Source: Prolixibacteraceae bacterium UBA1413 (GTDB taxonomy: Bacteria > Bacteroidota > Bacteroidia > Bacteroidales > Prolixibacteraceae). Taken from it: 64,000 bases of DNA. The stretch covers positions 43,822 through 107,821 of the forward strand of contig DBPT01000022.1 in the NCBI GenBank assembly GCA_002304925.1. Direction: 5' to 3'. Below, piece after piece: positions 1-7,974 of this stretch. The notes below the pieces were generated by a model. That model was not told the origin of the DNA, did no database searches, and worked only from the letters and a program-made list of their open reading frames with translations. Made by a program: the position numbers and the translations under genes. How positions within the stretch are numbered: the stretch's first letter is position 1; each line of letters opens with the position of its first letter.

Positions 1-348
1 CACGGTGGCCTGATCATCCCTTTTCAGGGAAAGGGCACCCTGTGAAACCCCCGGTCCGGGCAGCATGCGGAGTACGTACTCTCTCCTGCCCTCCTTATCA
101 GAGGGAAAGAACCAGATTCCGGGGATATGTCCCCCTTCTGCCTGGCAGGGGATCTCCTTTTCCCCTTGCGGGGAGACCACAAAGAGGGCTAATCTTTGCC
201 CGTCACGGCTGAATCCCGCCTGGGGAACCGGCACAAAAAGAGGAGCCGGGCTTCCTGCCGGGGCAGTTTCAAGGGAAAAACGCAACATCTCCTGGGCGTC
301 CAGCAGGACGGGAACAACGGCAAACACCAACAACAGAATCCTTTTCAT
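1..348 (-). CDS. Secreted protein, N-terminal part, possibly DUF6807 (PmoA-like) family
   Basis: This gene runs off the left edge, so only the first 116 residues are visible. It starts at an ATG at 348 and opens with a clear signal peptide (MKRILLLVFAVVPVLLDA, then Gln). The following beta-rich stretch, with a pattern of the type PVPxAGF, then KEIPCQ and REYVLR, resembles the start of DUF6807/PmoA-like secreted proteins of Bacteroidota, which often sit near sugar-metabolism genes. That family call is from recall of the pattern and is tentative. It lies 17 nt downstream of the uroporphyrinogen-decarboxylase-like gene and is probably co-transcribed with it. Confidence 0.5.
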   Translation of the reverse strand, partial: MKRILLLVFAVVPVLLDAQEMLRFSLETAPAGSPAPLFVPVPQAGFSRDGQRLALFVVSPQGEKEIPCQAEGGHIPGIWFFPSDKEGRREYVLRMLPGPGVSQGALSLKRDDQATV

Positions 349-365
349 ACCGTAATCTTGTTTTT

Positions 366-1397
366 TCAGGCTTTCTTTAAAGCCGTCAGAAAAGCCTGCA
401 GGTTTTCAGTGGTCACATCGGGAGGCATACCGCCGCCCACCGACCAGATGATCCTGGATTTGTCATCTATGGACCGAACCATTCTGATGGTTTCTTCGGT
501 TACAATTTCAATGGTACCTGCGGCAAGGACATCACGGGGCGGAAGGTTGCCGAGGAGTGTCACGCCAGGTCCGGCCAGACTCCTGATTTCCACCAGGGAA
601 TGTTCAAAACTGAAATTAAAGAGGTTCACCCCTATTTTTTCCAGATAGGGAGTACTCACCAATCCCTGGGCATCATTGTGGAAGAACCGCACCCTGGCGT
701 CGAAAGCCTTAAAAATCCGTATGAGGTAAGGCACGGCAAATTCCCGGCACTCTTCGTCACCCACAAAACCCACGATATCGTCGAGCACGAGGATGCCATC
801 GATAGATGGGAAGGTCTCCTTCTGCAGACAGAGCCAGTCGATGGTGAACCGGGTGATTTTCTCCAGCAGCAGATGCACCCTGTCAGGATCCATCATCATG
901 CCCATCATAAGTTCCGTGGTCCCCATTAGGAAAGAGGCGATGTTAAGGGGACCGCGGGCGATGGCGAAACGGATTTCATGACCTGCCCTTTCGATTTCGG
1001 GCTGGTAATTCAGCAGGCGCTGAATCACAAAAGGAAGCAAGCCGTCGGTTTTGGGGTTGGGTTCCCTGAGGTTGTCAATTTCCGCCAGGTCGCCGATGAC
1101 CCTGTCGGCGTGGGGAAGCGCATGGCGTGTCCAGATGGTTTTTGCCCCGAAAGCCGAGGGTTCGGTACACATTCCGAATTCCGACCAGAAACCGGGAAGA
1201 AACATCACCTCCGGGAAAGCCCCGATGGCCTTCATGTTGGCTTCGAACCAGAGTTTTTCCGAGGAATAGTACTGCAGTGTAGTGATGCCTGCCCATCCGG
1301 GCAGCCACGGACTGTCGATGATAAATCCCGCGGGAGGCGACGGCAGCACTTCCCCGTCGATGACCGCTAACAGGGTCTGCCATTGTTTGTCTGTCAT
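366..1397 (-). CDS. Uroporphyrinogen decarboxylase family protein (methyltransferase-like)
   Basis: A 343-residue cytoplasmic TIM-barrel protein of the URO-D superfamily (COG0407). The visible family features are the GTTELMMGMMMDPDRV-type segment near residues 159-174, LVLDDIVGFVGDEE near 203-216, and the C-terminal GGGMPPDVTTENL near 321-333. Corrinoid methyltransferases of the superfamily (MtaA, CmuA) bind zinc through an H-x-C motif. Here the equivalent position appears to read H240-N-D, so the zinc cysteine is missing and a simple methylcobamide transferase role is doubtful. It is unlikely to be HemE, because the porphyrinogen-binding N-terminus is not recognisable. It lies 33 nt after pyrF. 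The substrate is unknown. Confidence 0.75.
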   Translation of the reverse strand: MTDKQWQTLLAVIDGEVLPSPPAGFIIDSPWLPGWAGITTLQYYSSEKLWFEANMKAIGAFPEVMFLPGFWSEFGMCTEPSAFGAKTIWTRHALPHADRVIGDLAEIDNLREPNPKTDGLLPFVIQRLLNYQPEIERAGHEIRFAIARGPLNIASFLMGTTELMMGMMMDPDRVHLLLEKITRFTIDWLCLQKETFPSIDGILVLDDIVGFVGDEECREFAVPYLIRIFKAFDARVRFFHNDAQGLVSTPYLEKIGVNLFNFSFEHSLVEIRSLAGPGVTLLGNLPPRDVLAAGTIEIVTEETIRMVRSIDDKSRIIWSVGGGMPPDVTTENLQAFLTALKKA

Positions 1398-1430
1398 GTG
1401 GTAATTATTAATAGTTGAACGATAATCATA

Positions 1431-2261
1431 TCAGAGGAGTTCGGCTTCGAGGAGGAGTTCTTCCATATCGACCTGCAGGTTAAGGGCTTCATTGCGGGCA
1501 GCTTCGGCGAAACCGTCATCCCCCGAGGCATAGAGGATGGAACGGGAAGCATTAACCAAGAGTCCGCATTCTGCATTCATCCCGTATTGTGCAACCTCCC
1601 TGAGGCTTCCCCCCTGGGCCCCAATTCCCGGAACCAGCAGAAAATGAGAAGGGATGATCCTGCGTATCCGGGCAAGTTCCTGGGCCTTCGTGGCACCTGC
1701 TACGTACATCATATGACCGGCATCACCCCATCGAAGGCTTGTTTTCAACACTTTTTCAAAAAGGGGTTCCCCCGATGCCATCGGTTCCATCTGAAAATCA
1801 GAAGCTCCTTTGTTGGAGGTCAGGGAGAGGAGGATGACCCACCGGCCGGGGTATGCCAGAAATGGCTTCACGGAATCTTCACCCATATAGGGGGCGACGG
1901 TGACGGCATCGAAATCCATCTGCTCAAAAAAAGCCCTTGCGTACAGCGAAGAGGTATTGCCGATGTCGCCACGCTTGGCATCGGCAATCAGAAAAATAGC
2001 AGGATGCTTCTCCCTGATATAGCGGACCGTCTTCTCCAGGCTGACCCATCCGGCAACTCCCTGACTTTCATAAAAGGCCAGGTTGGGTTTGTAGGCCACG
2101 CAAAGGTCATGGGTCGCGTCAACGATCTCTTTGTTAAAGGCAAAAACCGGATCGCCGGTATCTTTCAGAAAGCCCGGGATCTTCAGAATATCGGTATCGA
2201 GGCCGATACAGAGAAAACTCCGTTTCATGCGGATTTGGGAAAACAGCTCCGTTTTATTCAT
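1431..2261 (-). CDS. pyrF: Orotidine 5'-phosphate decarboxylase
   Basis: Catalyses OMP to UMP, the last step of pyrimidine nucleotide synthesis. The 276-residue protein belongs to the longer PyrF type found in Bacteroidota, Actinobacteria and Myxococcus. The catalytic DxKxxD element is plain in IADAKRGDIGNT (Asp94, Lys96, Asp99), with LCIGLDTD near the N-terminus and the phosphate-binding PGIGAQGG near residues 211-218. In Bacteroidota pyrF commonly accompanies prfA and purM. Here the order purM, prfA, pyrF is kept on the minus strand, but a DUF4126 gene on the plus strand sits between prfA and pyrF. The start at 2261 is an ATG followed by a good N-terminus. Confidence 0.95.
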   Translation of the reverse strand: MNKTELFSQIRMKRSFLCIGLDTDILKIPGFLKDTGDPVFAFNKEIVDATHDLCVAYKPNLAFYESQGVAGWVSLEKTVRYIREKHPAIFLIADAKRGDIGNTSSLYARAFFEQMDFDAVTVAPYMGEDSVKPFLAYPGRWVILLSLTSNKGASDFQMEPMASGEPLFEKVLKTSLRWGDAGHMMYVAGATKAQELARIRRIIPSHFLLVPGIGAQGGSLREVAQYGMNAECGLLVNASRSILYASGDDGFAEAARNEALNLQVDMEELLLEAELL

Positions 2262-2330
2262 ATGGCAGGATATTTGCTGTGCTGGTATTCAAGTTTTAAA
2301 GATACAATTTAAGGTGACATAATAATTAGT

Positions 2331-2338
2331 TACTTTTG
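2331..2338 (+). promoter_or_regulatory. Candidate -7 box (TACTTTTG) for the DUF4126 gene
   Basis: TACTTTTG matches the Bacteroidota -7 consensus TAnnTTTG and lies 22 nt before the ATG at 2361, in the 99-bp divergent region between pyrF and DUF4126. No convincing TTTG -33 box is seen at the usual spacing of about 19-21 bp. Confidence 0.45.
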
Positions 2339-2360
2339 AACAAAAAGAAAAAACCTGAAG

Positions 2361-2936
2361 ATGGAAAAAGAGATCATTACGGCGATTGCCCTGGGCATTG
2401 GGCTAAGTGCGAGTACCGGATTCCGGGTATTCCTTCCCCTGCTGGTTGCAGGGATTGCCGCCCGGCTGGGTTTTCTCCCGCTCACCGAAAGTTTTTCATG
2501 GCTGTCGGGGAACACGTCACTGATAAGTTTGGGTGTTGCCACGATCGTGGAAATCGGCGCTTATTACATTCCTTTTATTGACAATCTGCTCGATTCCATC
2601 TCCACGCCACTGGCGGTAGGTGCCGGCACTCTCATCACTGCATCGGTGCTTCCGGCTGACAGTGAGCTGGTAAAATGGATCACCAGTTTCATCGTTGGCG
2701 GAGGAGCAGCTGCGGCGGTACAGGGAGGAACGGCAGCCCTGCGCCTGGGTTCCACGGGGACGACAGGAGGAACCGGCAATTTTTTGGTCTCTACAGGCGA
2801 AAATATAGCCGCCACCGTTACCCCCATTGTCACCATTATCATTCCCGTCATCATGGCCCTCCTGATCCTTGGCTCTTTTTTCATCATTTTACGGTTGCTC
2901 TTCAGGCGGAAAAAGAACAAAAGCGCCGCAAACTAA
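2361..2936 (+). CDS. DUF4126 family membrane protein
   Basis: A 191-residue integral membrane protein of unknown function. The N-terminal block (GLSASTGFRVFLPLL, residues about 14-28) is the family hallmark. Hydrophobic segments cover roughly residues 5-33, 52-72, 90-125 and 148-180, and the C-terminus is a basic tail (RRKKNKSAAN). The central Gly/Ala/Thr-rich helix (residues about 110-135) looks like a tightly packed pore or dimer region. The gene stands alone on the plus strand between minus-strand prfA and pyrF, and its stop codon is the first triplet of a hexamer repeat array. No transport substrate can be inferred. Confidence 0.8.
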   Translation: MEKEIITAIALGIGLSASTGFRVFLPLLVAGIAARLGFLPLTESFSWLSGNTSLISLGVATIVEIGAYYIPFIDNLLDSISTPLAVGAGTLITASVLPADSELVKWITSFIVGGGAAAAVQGGTAALRLGSTGTTGGTGNFLVSTGENIAATVTPIVTIIIPVIMALLILGSFFIILRLLFRRKKNKSAAN

Positions 2937-2984
2937 GGTTGAAGTTGAGGTAAGGGCTGAGGTAAAGGCTAAGGTTGAGGTAAA
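2934..2984 (+). repeat. Degenerate TRARGY hexamer array
   Basis: Starting with the TAA stop codon of the DUF4126 gene, the sequence reads as hexamers TAAGGT, TGAAGT, TGAGGT, AAGGGC, TGAGGT, AAAGGC, TAAGGT, TGAGGT. It fills the space between the convergent DUF4126 and prfA genes. Related arrays are at 8537-8570 and 32031-32132. Confidence 0.75.
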
Positions 2985-2997
2985 ATGCAGATATCTT

Positions 2998-4083
2998 TCA
3001 GATTTCCGCTTCCTTGAGCCGTTCGGCGTTTTCCTCGATCATCAGTTTTTCGATGATTTCGTCGAGGTCACCGGCGACGATTGCCGGAAGGTTGTAAAGT
3101 GTGAGCCCGATTCGGTGGTCGGTGACCCTTCCCTGCGGCCAGTTGTAGGTTCTGATCTTTGCGGAACGGTCCCCTGTGGAGACCATGGTTTTGCGTCGCC
3201 GTGATATATCATCGACATATTTCTGGTATTCCATGTTGTAAATGCGGGTTCGCAATTCTGCCATGGCCTTGGCCAGGTTTTTCAGCTGTGACTTTTCGTC
3301 TTGGCAGGTTACGACGATTCCCGTGGGGATATGGGTCAGCCTGATTGCCGAATAAGTGGTGTTCACCGACTGTCCGCCCGGCCCCGAAGAGCAGTAGGTA
3401 TCCTTACGGATATCACTTTCCCGGAGTTCGACGTCAAATTCCTGCGCTTCGGGAAGCACTGCCACCGAAGCAGCAGAGGTGTGGACCCTGCCCTGGGTTT
3501 CGGTTTGTGGAACCCTCTGGACACGGTGCACTCCCGATTCATATTTCATGATACCATATACCCCTTCGCCGGTGATGGTAGCCACAATCTCCTTGAATCC
3601 CCCGGCGGTGCCTTCGTTCATATGGGTCACCTCCAGCCGCCATCCCTTTCGTTCACAGAATTTGGAATACATCCTGAAGAGGTCACCGGCAAAAATACTC
3701 GCCTCATCGCCCCCCGTACCTGCCCTGATCTCCAGAATCGCATTTCTGACGTCCTCAGGATCGTCAGGCACCAGTAACAGCTTGATGGCTTGCTCCTTTT
3801 CCGGAAGCAGCGATTCCGACCTCTCCATCTCCTCCCTCGCCATGTCACGCAGTTCCTGATCACTCTCGTCATTCAGGATCTCCTGTCCCGATACGATGTT
3901 GTCAACCACCCCCTTGTACTCCCGGAATGCCGCCACCAGCGATTCCAGCCGCTTGTATTCCTGGTTTAACAGGATGAACCTCTTCATGTCGGCCATTGCA
4001 GCCGGATCGGAGATCTGCTGGGAAACCTCCTCAAACCGGAGGCGGATGGCTTCATATTTGTCAAGCAACGGATAATCAGACAT
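2998..4083 (-). CDS. prfA: Peptide chain release factor 1
   Basis: Recognises UAA and UAG in the ribosomal A site and triggers peptide release. The protein is 361 residues from the ATG at 4083 (MSDYPLLDKYEA), the usual RF1 length. An in-frame ATG at 4161 would add 26 residues encoded by low-complexity DNA with no RF1 similarity, so it is rejected. The GGQ motif is at residues 236-238 (SSGPGGQSVN) and the P-x-T stop-codon-reading tripeptide is PQT at 192-194 in HRVQRVPQTETQGR. The acidic GTGGDEA block near residues 122-128 is also typical. It follows purM by 144 nt and probably belongs to the purM-prfA-pyrF group. Confidence 0.96.
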   Translation of the reverse strand: MSDYPLLDKYEAIRLRFEEVSQQISDPAAMADMKRFILLNQEYKRLESLVAAFREYKGVVDNIVSGQEILNDESDQELRDMAREEMERSESLLPEKEQAIKLLLVPDDPEDVRNAILEIRAGTGGDEASIFAGDLFRMYSKFCERKGWRLEVTHMNEGTAGGFKEIVATITGEGVYGIMKYESGVHRVQRVPQTETQGRVHTSAASVAVLPEAQEFDVELRESDIRKDTYCSSGPGGQSVNTTYSAIRLTHIPTGIVVTCQDEKSQLKNLAKAMAELRTRIYNMEYQKYVDDISRRRKTMVSTGDRSAKIRTYNWPQGRVTDHRIGLTLYNLPAIVAGDLDEIIEKLMIEENAERLKEAEI

Positions 4084-4094
4084 AATGCATTTAC

Positions 4095-4136
4095 TGATTT
4101 GAAAATTTGATGATTTGATAATGTGATGATTGTGGA
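4095..4136 (-). repeat. 8-mer TCAAATCA-like tandem array upstream of prfA
   Basis: Read on the minus strand, the leader just upstream of the prfA start contains successive octamers close to TCACATTA, TCAAATCA, TCAAATTT, TCAAATCA. It is AT-rich and non-coding, although it leaves an open frame that could mislead start-site prediction for prfA. Confidence 0.6.
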
Positions 4137-4227
4137 AATTATTCTTTCGCAACAACAGCAACCATGAATGGCTGAAATCCTGGAATTTAAGACTCAGGAG
4201 TTGGGGCGAAGGTTTTGGTCGGGGCAG

Positions 4228-5397
4228 CTAATATTCGAAGATGCCGGCTTCGGTATGGATGGTCAGTTTTTTGCCGGTGAAGGCTTCCACATGGCCGATG
4301 ACTTTTGCCTCGACATGAAAGGACTTTGAAATGTCAATCAGTTTTTGGGCTGCTTCGGGTCTGACATAAAGTTCCATACGATGGCCCATATTGTAAACCC
4401 TGTACATCTCCTGCCAGGGAGTTTGCGATTCTTCGCGGATGATACGGAAAAGCGGGGGTATCGGAAAAAGATGATCCTTAATGACATGCAGATTTTCAAC
4501 AAAATGAAGGACTTTGGTCTGACCGCCTCCTGAGCAGTGTATAATGCCGTGGATTGCTTCCCGGGATTCTTCCAGCATCCTGCGGATCACCGGGGCATAG
4601 GTCCGGGTAGGTGACAGCACCAGTTTTCCTGCGTCTGCATTCACCTCGCCGATGCGCCGGGTCAGGGAATAGCTGCCGCTATAGACAAGTGATTCCGGGA
4701 GGGAGGGGTCGAAGCTTTCAGGATATTTCCGGGCCAGGTCATGTGCAAAAATATCATGCCGTGCCGAGGTGAGCCCGTTGCTTCCCATTCCTCCGTTGTA
4801 CTCCTTTTCATAGGAGGCTTGTCCCGTGGAGGACAACCCTATGATGAGATCTCCCGGGGCGATCTGACCGGCGGAGATGACATCCTTGCGTTTCATCCTG
4901 CACACCACCGTGGAATCGACGATGACGGTGCGCACCAGGTCTCCCACATCGGCGGTTTCTCCTCCTGTCAGGAAAACCCCGACACCCAGTTTACGCAAGT
5001 CTCCGCAAATTTCTTCGGTGCCGTGGATCAGGGCAGCCACCACCTCTCCGGGAATCAGGTTTTTGTTCCGCCCGATGGTGGAAGAGACCAGGATATTATC
5101 GGTAGCGCCCACGCATACCAGGTCGTCGATGTTCATGATCAGGGCATCCTGGGCAATCCCTTTCCACACCGAGAGGTCCCCGGTTTCCTTCCAGTAGATG
5201 TAAGCCAAGGAAGATTTTGTGCCGGCGCCGTCGGCGTGCATGACGTTGCACCATTCGGGATCACCACCCAGAATGTCGGGAACGATCTTGCAGAAAGCCC
5301 CGGGGAACAAACCTTTATCAAGCACGCTCACAGCACGGTGAACATCCTCCTTTGACGCAGAAACTCCCCTGGATTGATATCTCTGACTGCTATCCAT
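4228..5397 (-). CDS. purM: Phosphoribosylformylglycinamidine cyclo-ligase (AIR synthase)
   Basis: Catalyses the ATP-dependent ring closure of FGAM to AIR in purine synthesis. The 389-residue protein carries the AIR synthase hallmarks: the N-terminal YQSRGVSASKEDV block, HADGAGTKS near residues 54-62 (catalytic Asp-Gly-x-Gly-T-K), MNIDDLVCVGA near 87-97, GGETAD near 144-149 and the Gly-rich LIIGLSSTGQASYE near 184-198. Its length and N-terminal extension fit the Bacteroidota form rather than E. coli PurM (about 345 residues). It starts with ATG at 5397 and is followed by prfA on the same strand. Confidence 0.9.
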   Translation of the reverse strand: MDSSQRYQSRGVSASKEDVHRAVSVLDKGLFPGAFCKIVPDILGGDPEWCNVMHADGAGTKSSLAYIYWKETGDLSVWKGIAQDALIMNIDDLVCVGATDNILVSSTIGRNKNLIPGEVVAALIHGTEEICGDLRKLGVGVFLTGGETADVGDLVRTVIVDSTVVCRMKRKDVISAGQIAPGDLIIGLSSTGQASYEKEYNGGMGSNGLTSARHDIFAHDLARKYPESFDPSLPESLVYSGSYSLTRRIGEVNADAGKLVLSPTRTYAPVIRRMLEESREAIHGIIHCSGGGQTKVLHFVENLHVIKDHLFPIPPLFRIIREESQTPWQEMYRVYNMGHRMELYVRPEAAQKLIDISKSFHVEAKVIGHVEAFTGKKLTIHTEAGIFEY

Positions 5398-5416
5398 CTG
5401 ATCATTAAAACAGGGG

Positions 5417-5424
5417 CAAAAATA
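5417..5424 (-). promoter_or_regulatory. Candidate -7 box (TATTTTTG) for purM
   Basis: On the minus strand TATTTTTG fits TAnnTTTG and lies 19 nt upstream of the purM ATG at 5397, which would give a very short leader. A -33 element is not obvious because the region overlaps the 3' end of the acyl-CoA ligase gene. Confidence 0.35.
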
Positions 5425-5430
5425 GCATTT

Positions 5431-7125
5431 TTATTTCTGCTTCTGTTCGGCTTTCTGATAGTAAAGAAACCTTTTGATCTTTTGAGTTGGTGTTTTTTCA
5501 AATGGATCCTGCTGAAACAGTACCTGCTGAAGTTTCGAAAACTTATTGACCTGGGCATTGACTTTTTCCTGGATCTCCCGAAGAATTTCGTCCTTGCGAA
5601 GACTTATTTTTTCAGCAAAGAGAACGGCATCGTTTTTAAAGGAATTATACTGGCGTTCGATCTCTTCCATGTTCAGATGAATGAGAGCCACCAGTTTTCC
5701 CTTTTTCTCGACGACCAGGGATTCAACCACATACCGCATTCTGTTGATGAGTGATTCTATTTCCTCAGGATAGATATTTTCCCCGCTGGCGCCGACGATC
5801 ATATTTTTGATCCGTCCCTTGATCCGCAGGAAGCCGTCCTTGTCAAAGCTTCCGAGATCTCCTGTCCGGAACCAACCGTCTTCGGTAAAGACCTGATCTG
5901 TCACTTCCTGATTTTTATAATACCCTTTCATGACATTATTTCCCCGGGCCTGGATTTCCCCTTCCCCGGTAGCAGGATCTACATCGGCCAGCCGCAACTG
6001 TACACCTTGCATGGCAGGCCCCGTGGAACCAATCCTGGGAGTCCTCGGATTCGTACCCGCAAGCAGGGGCGATGTCTCCGTCAGTCCGTACCCGATGGCA
6101 TAAGGAAATCTGGCTTCTTTCAGAAACCGCTCCACGGTGCTGTCCAGTTTCGATCCTCCGATTCCGAAGAAAGTAAGCTCACCGCCAAAGGTCTTCATCA
6201 GCTTTTTTCCGGCTACCCTGTGAAGGATCTTCCGGATGGGAGGAACCTTGTAGAGTGTTCTGACCACCGGGCTTTTCTGAAATTCGGGGTAGACTTTCCC
6301 CCTGAAAATTTTCTCGATCACCAGCGGAACCGACAGCACTTTTGTCGGTTTTACCTGTTGCAGTGCAGGCAGCAATACCGCCGGGACCGGTGGTTTCCGC
6401 AGGTAATAGACGGAAGCCCCGTGGAACATCGGCAACAACAGTCCCAGGGTATTTTCATATGTATGGGACAAGGGAAGTATGGATAGTAATTTGTCATACG
6501 GATAGATTTTTTCTATCGTCCAGCATTGTTTGCCCGTCCAGGCAATGTTTTTATGGGTAAGCATCACCCCTTTAGAACTTCCCGTGGTCCCGGAAGTATA
6601 AATGATTGTGGCGAGATCTTCTTCCTCGGTTTCCGGGAACGACAGGGGTGCTTCCGCTTCGGTATCCTGACAGAATGCGGTGAGGCTGCCCAGGGCTGAA
6701 ACAGGGGTACCGGGAGGCACAACCGCCAGATTATCGGTTGTAACGACCGTCCTGACGGGCGGTATGTCGGTTTTTTCGATCTTGTGGTAGAGATTCTCTG
6801 AAACAAACAGAATTTTCACCTCTGCATGTTCCAGAATGGTTTTTATCTCATTGGTATGAAAATCAGGAAGAATGGGAACGACGACCGCTCCCATCCTGAG
6901 GGTCGCAAAGAAAACAACGCCCCAGTTGGGCATGTTGGAACTCAGGATGGCCGCTTTATCCCCTTTTCCGATGCCATAATGCATGAGCAGCCGGGCCGTT
7001 TCGTTGATCCTGGCGTCCAACTGCCGGTAGGAAAGTGGTTCTTCTCCGGCAAATCCGAGGGCCGGTTGATCGTGAAATTTTTGGATGGCTTCTTCCAGCA
7101 GTGCCGGAACGGTATATTTTATCAT
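5431..7125 (-). CDS. Long-chain fatty acid-CoA ligase (AMP-forming)
   Basis: Activates a carboxylic acid, probably a long-chain fatty acid, to its CoA thioester through an acyl-adenylate. The 564-residue protein has all ANL-superfamily motifs: YTSGTTGSSKG at residues 176-186 (phosphate-binding loop), GYGLTETSP (motif A5), GWFRTGDLG (ATP ribose-binding Asp), and a C-terminal lysine region EKTPTQKIKR for the adenylation step. No transmembrane segment is evident, so it is cytosolic or membrane-peripheral. It lies upstream of purM on the same strand (33 nt apart), which looks accidental. Chain-length preference cannot be read from sequence. Confidence 0.88.
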   Translation of the reverse strand: MIKYTVPALLEEAIQKFHDQPALGFAGEEPLSYRQLDARINETARLLMHYGIGKGDKAAILSSNMPNWGVVFFATLRMGAVVVPILPDFHTNEIKTILEHAEVKILFVSENLYHKIEKTDIPPVRTVVTTDNLAVVPPGTPVSALGSLTAFCQDTEAEAPLSFPETEEEDLATIIYTSGTTGSSKGVMLTHKNIAWTGKQCWTIEKIYPYDKLLSILPLSHTYENTLGLLLPMFHGASVYYLRKPPVPAVLLPALQQVKPTKVLSVPLVIEKIFRGKVYPEFQKSPVVRTLYKVPPIRKILHRVAGKKLMKTFGGELTFFGIGGSKLDSTVERFLKEARFPYAIGYGLTETSPLLAGTNPRTPRIGSTGPAMQGVQLRLADVDPATGEGEIQARGNNVMKGYYKNQEVTDQVFTEDGWFRTGDLGSFDKDGFLRIKGRIKNMIVGASGENIYPEEIESLINRMRYVVESLVVEKKGKLVALIHLNMEEIERQYNSFKNDAVLFAEKISLRKDEILREIQEKVNAQVNKFSKLQQVLFQQDPFEKTPTQKIKRFLYYQKAEQKQK

Positions 7126-7183
7126 TCTGTTAAATTGTCTGTTGAACAGTCGGAGTGACAGGACCGTTGCTGCAAATCCCGTG

Positions 7184-7191
7184 CAAAAATA
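7184..7191 (-). promoter_or_regulatory. Candidate -7 box (TATTTTTG) for the acyl-CoA ligase gene
   Basis: Minus-strand TATTTTTG matches TAnnTTTG and lies 58 nt upstream of the ATG at 7125. No clear -33 TTTG is seen at the expected spacing. Confidence 0.35.
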
Positions 7192-7581
7192 TCAAAAAAT
7201 CCGCCATATCATTATTTCCGTTCCGCCGTTGCCGACGGTGAATCTGACCTAAGGCAGCAATATCTAAGATGCATACATTTGAATAACAACACCTTGTGTA
7301 TTAATATCCGGGAAATACAATCACCCGCAGGTCGTTTGGAAGGAATATAAAAATGTTAAAAAAAATCGGAGTAGCTGCGGAAAAACCCGACCTTTTGACA
7401 CTTATGTTTGAAAGGGTGATTATTTGTCGTTGCCGGAGACCGTCTTCCCGGAGCGATGAAAGAGGAGGATTACAGGCGGCAAACGAAATTTTTAAACAAT
7501 AACATATCAATGCACTCCGGAATTATAACCATCTGCAAAATCTACCGTACAATAAATTATTCAACTGTAAAAAACACCCAT
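7192..7581. other. Intergenic region between divergent acyl-CoA ligase and VOC genes
   Basis: About 390 bp with no recognisable gene or RNA. An open frame runs into the VOC gene from an ATG at 7456, but the extra 42 residues show no family similarity. A promoter for the VOC gene must lie here, though I see no strong box. Confidence 0.5.
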
Positions 7582-7974
7582 ATGACCATTGATCACATAG
7601 CCATCTGGACGTACAACCTGGAAGGGATGCGGAATTTCTACATGCACTATTTTGATGCTTCTTCCGGTCACGCATATTACAATCATTCCAAGGAATTTCG
7701 TTCCTATTTCCTGTCGTTCAACGGCACATGCAAGCTTGAGATCATGGAGATGCCCAATGTGCCGCGGAACAAAAACAATCCCATGAAGCAGAACACGGGG
7801 CTCATCCATTTTGCGTTCAATCCCGGATCACGGCAGAAAGTGAATGAGTTGACCCAGCGGTTGCGGGAGGACGGGTTTAAAGTGATCGGTGAACCCCGTG
7901 TGACCGGTGACAATCTTTATGAAGCCATTATCCTGGATCCCGACGGGAACAGGGTTGAGCTCATGGCCTATTAA
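7582..7974 (+). CDS. VOC (glyoxalase/bleomycin resistance) family protein
   Basis: A 130-residue single-domain vicinal-oxygen-chelate protein. Typical features are the opening strand TIDHIAIW with a candidate metal-ligand His5, the second ligand region LIHFAFN, and the closing DPDGNRVELM with a candidate metal-ligand Glu. The ATG at 7582 is chosen because the domain begins there; an in-frame ATG at 7456 would add 42 unrelated residues. Members act as glyoxalases, dioxygenases, epimerases or antibiotic-binding proteins, and nothing here singles out one role. Its last 14 nt overlap the convergent DUF3109 gene. Confidence 0.8.
   Translation: MTIDHIAIWTYNLEGMRNFYMHYFDASSGHAYYNHSKEFRSYFLSFNGTCKLEIMEMPNVPRNKNNPMKQNTGLIHFAFNPGSRQKVNELTQRLREDGFKVIGEPRVTGDNLYEAIILDPDGNRVELMAY

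Noticed and set aside
4084..4161. Extended N-terminus for PrfA
   Set aside because: The extra 26 codons come from an AT-rich octamer repeat, and RF1 proteins start at the MSDYPLL position.
7456..7581. Extended N-terminus for the VOC protein
   Set aside because: The 42 added residues lie outside the domain and show no conserved-looking feature.
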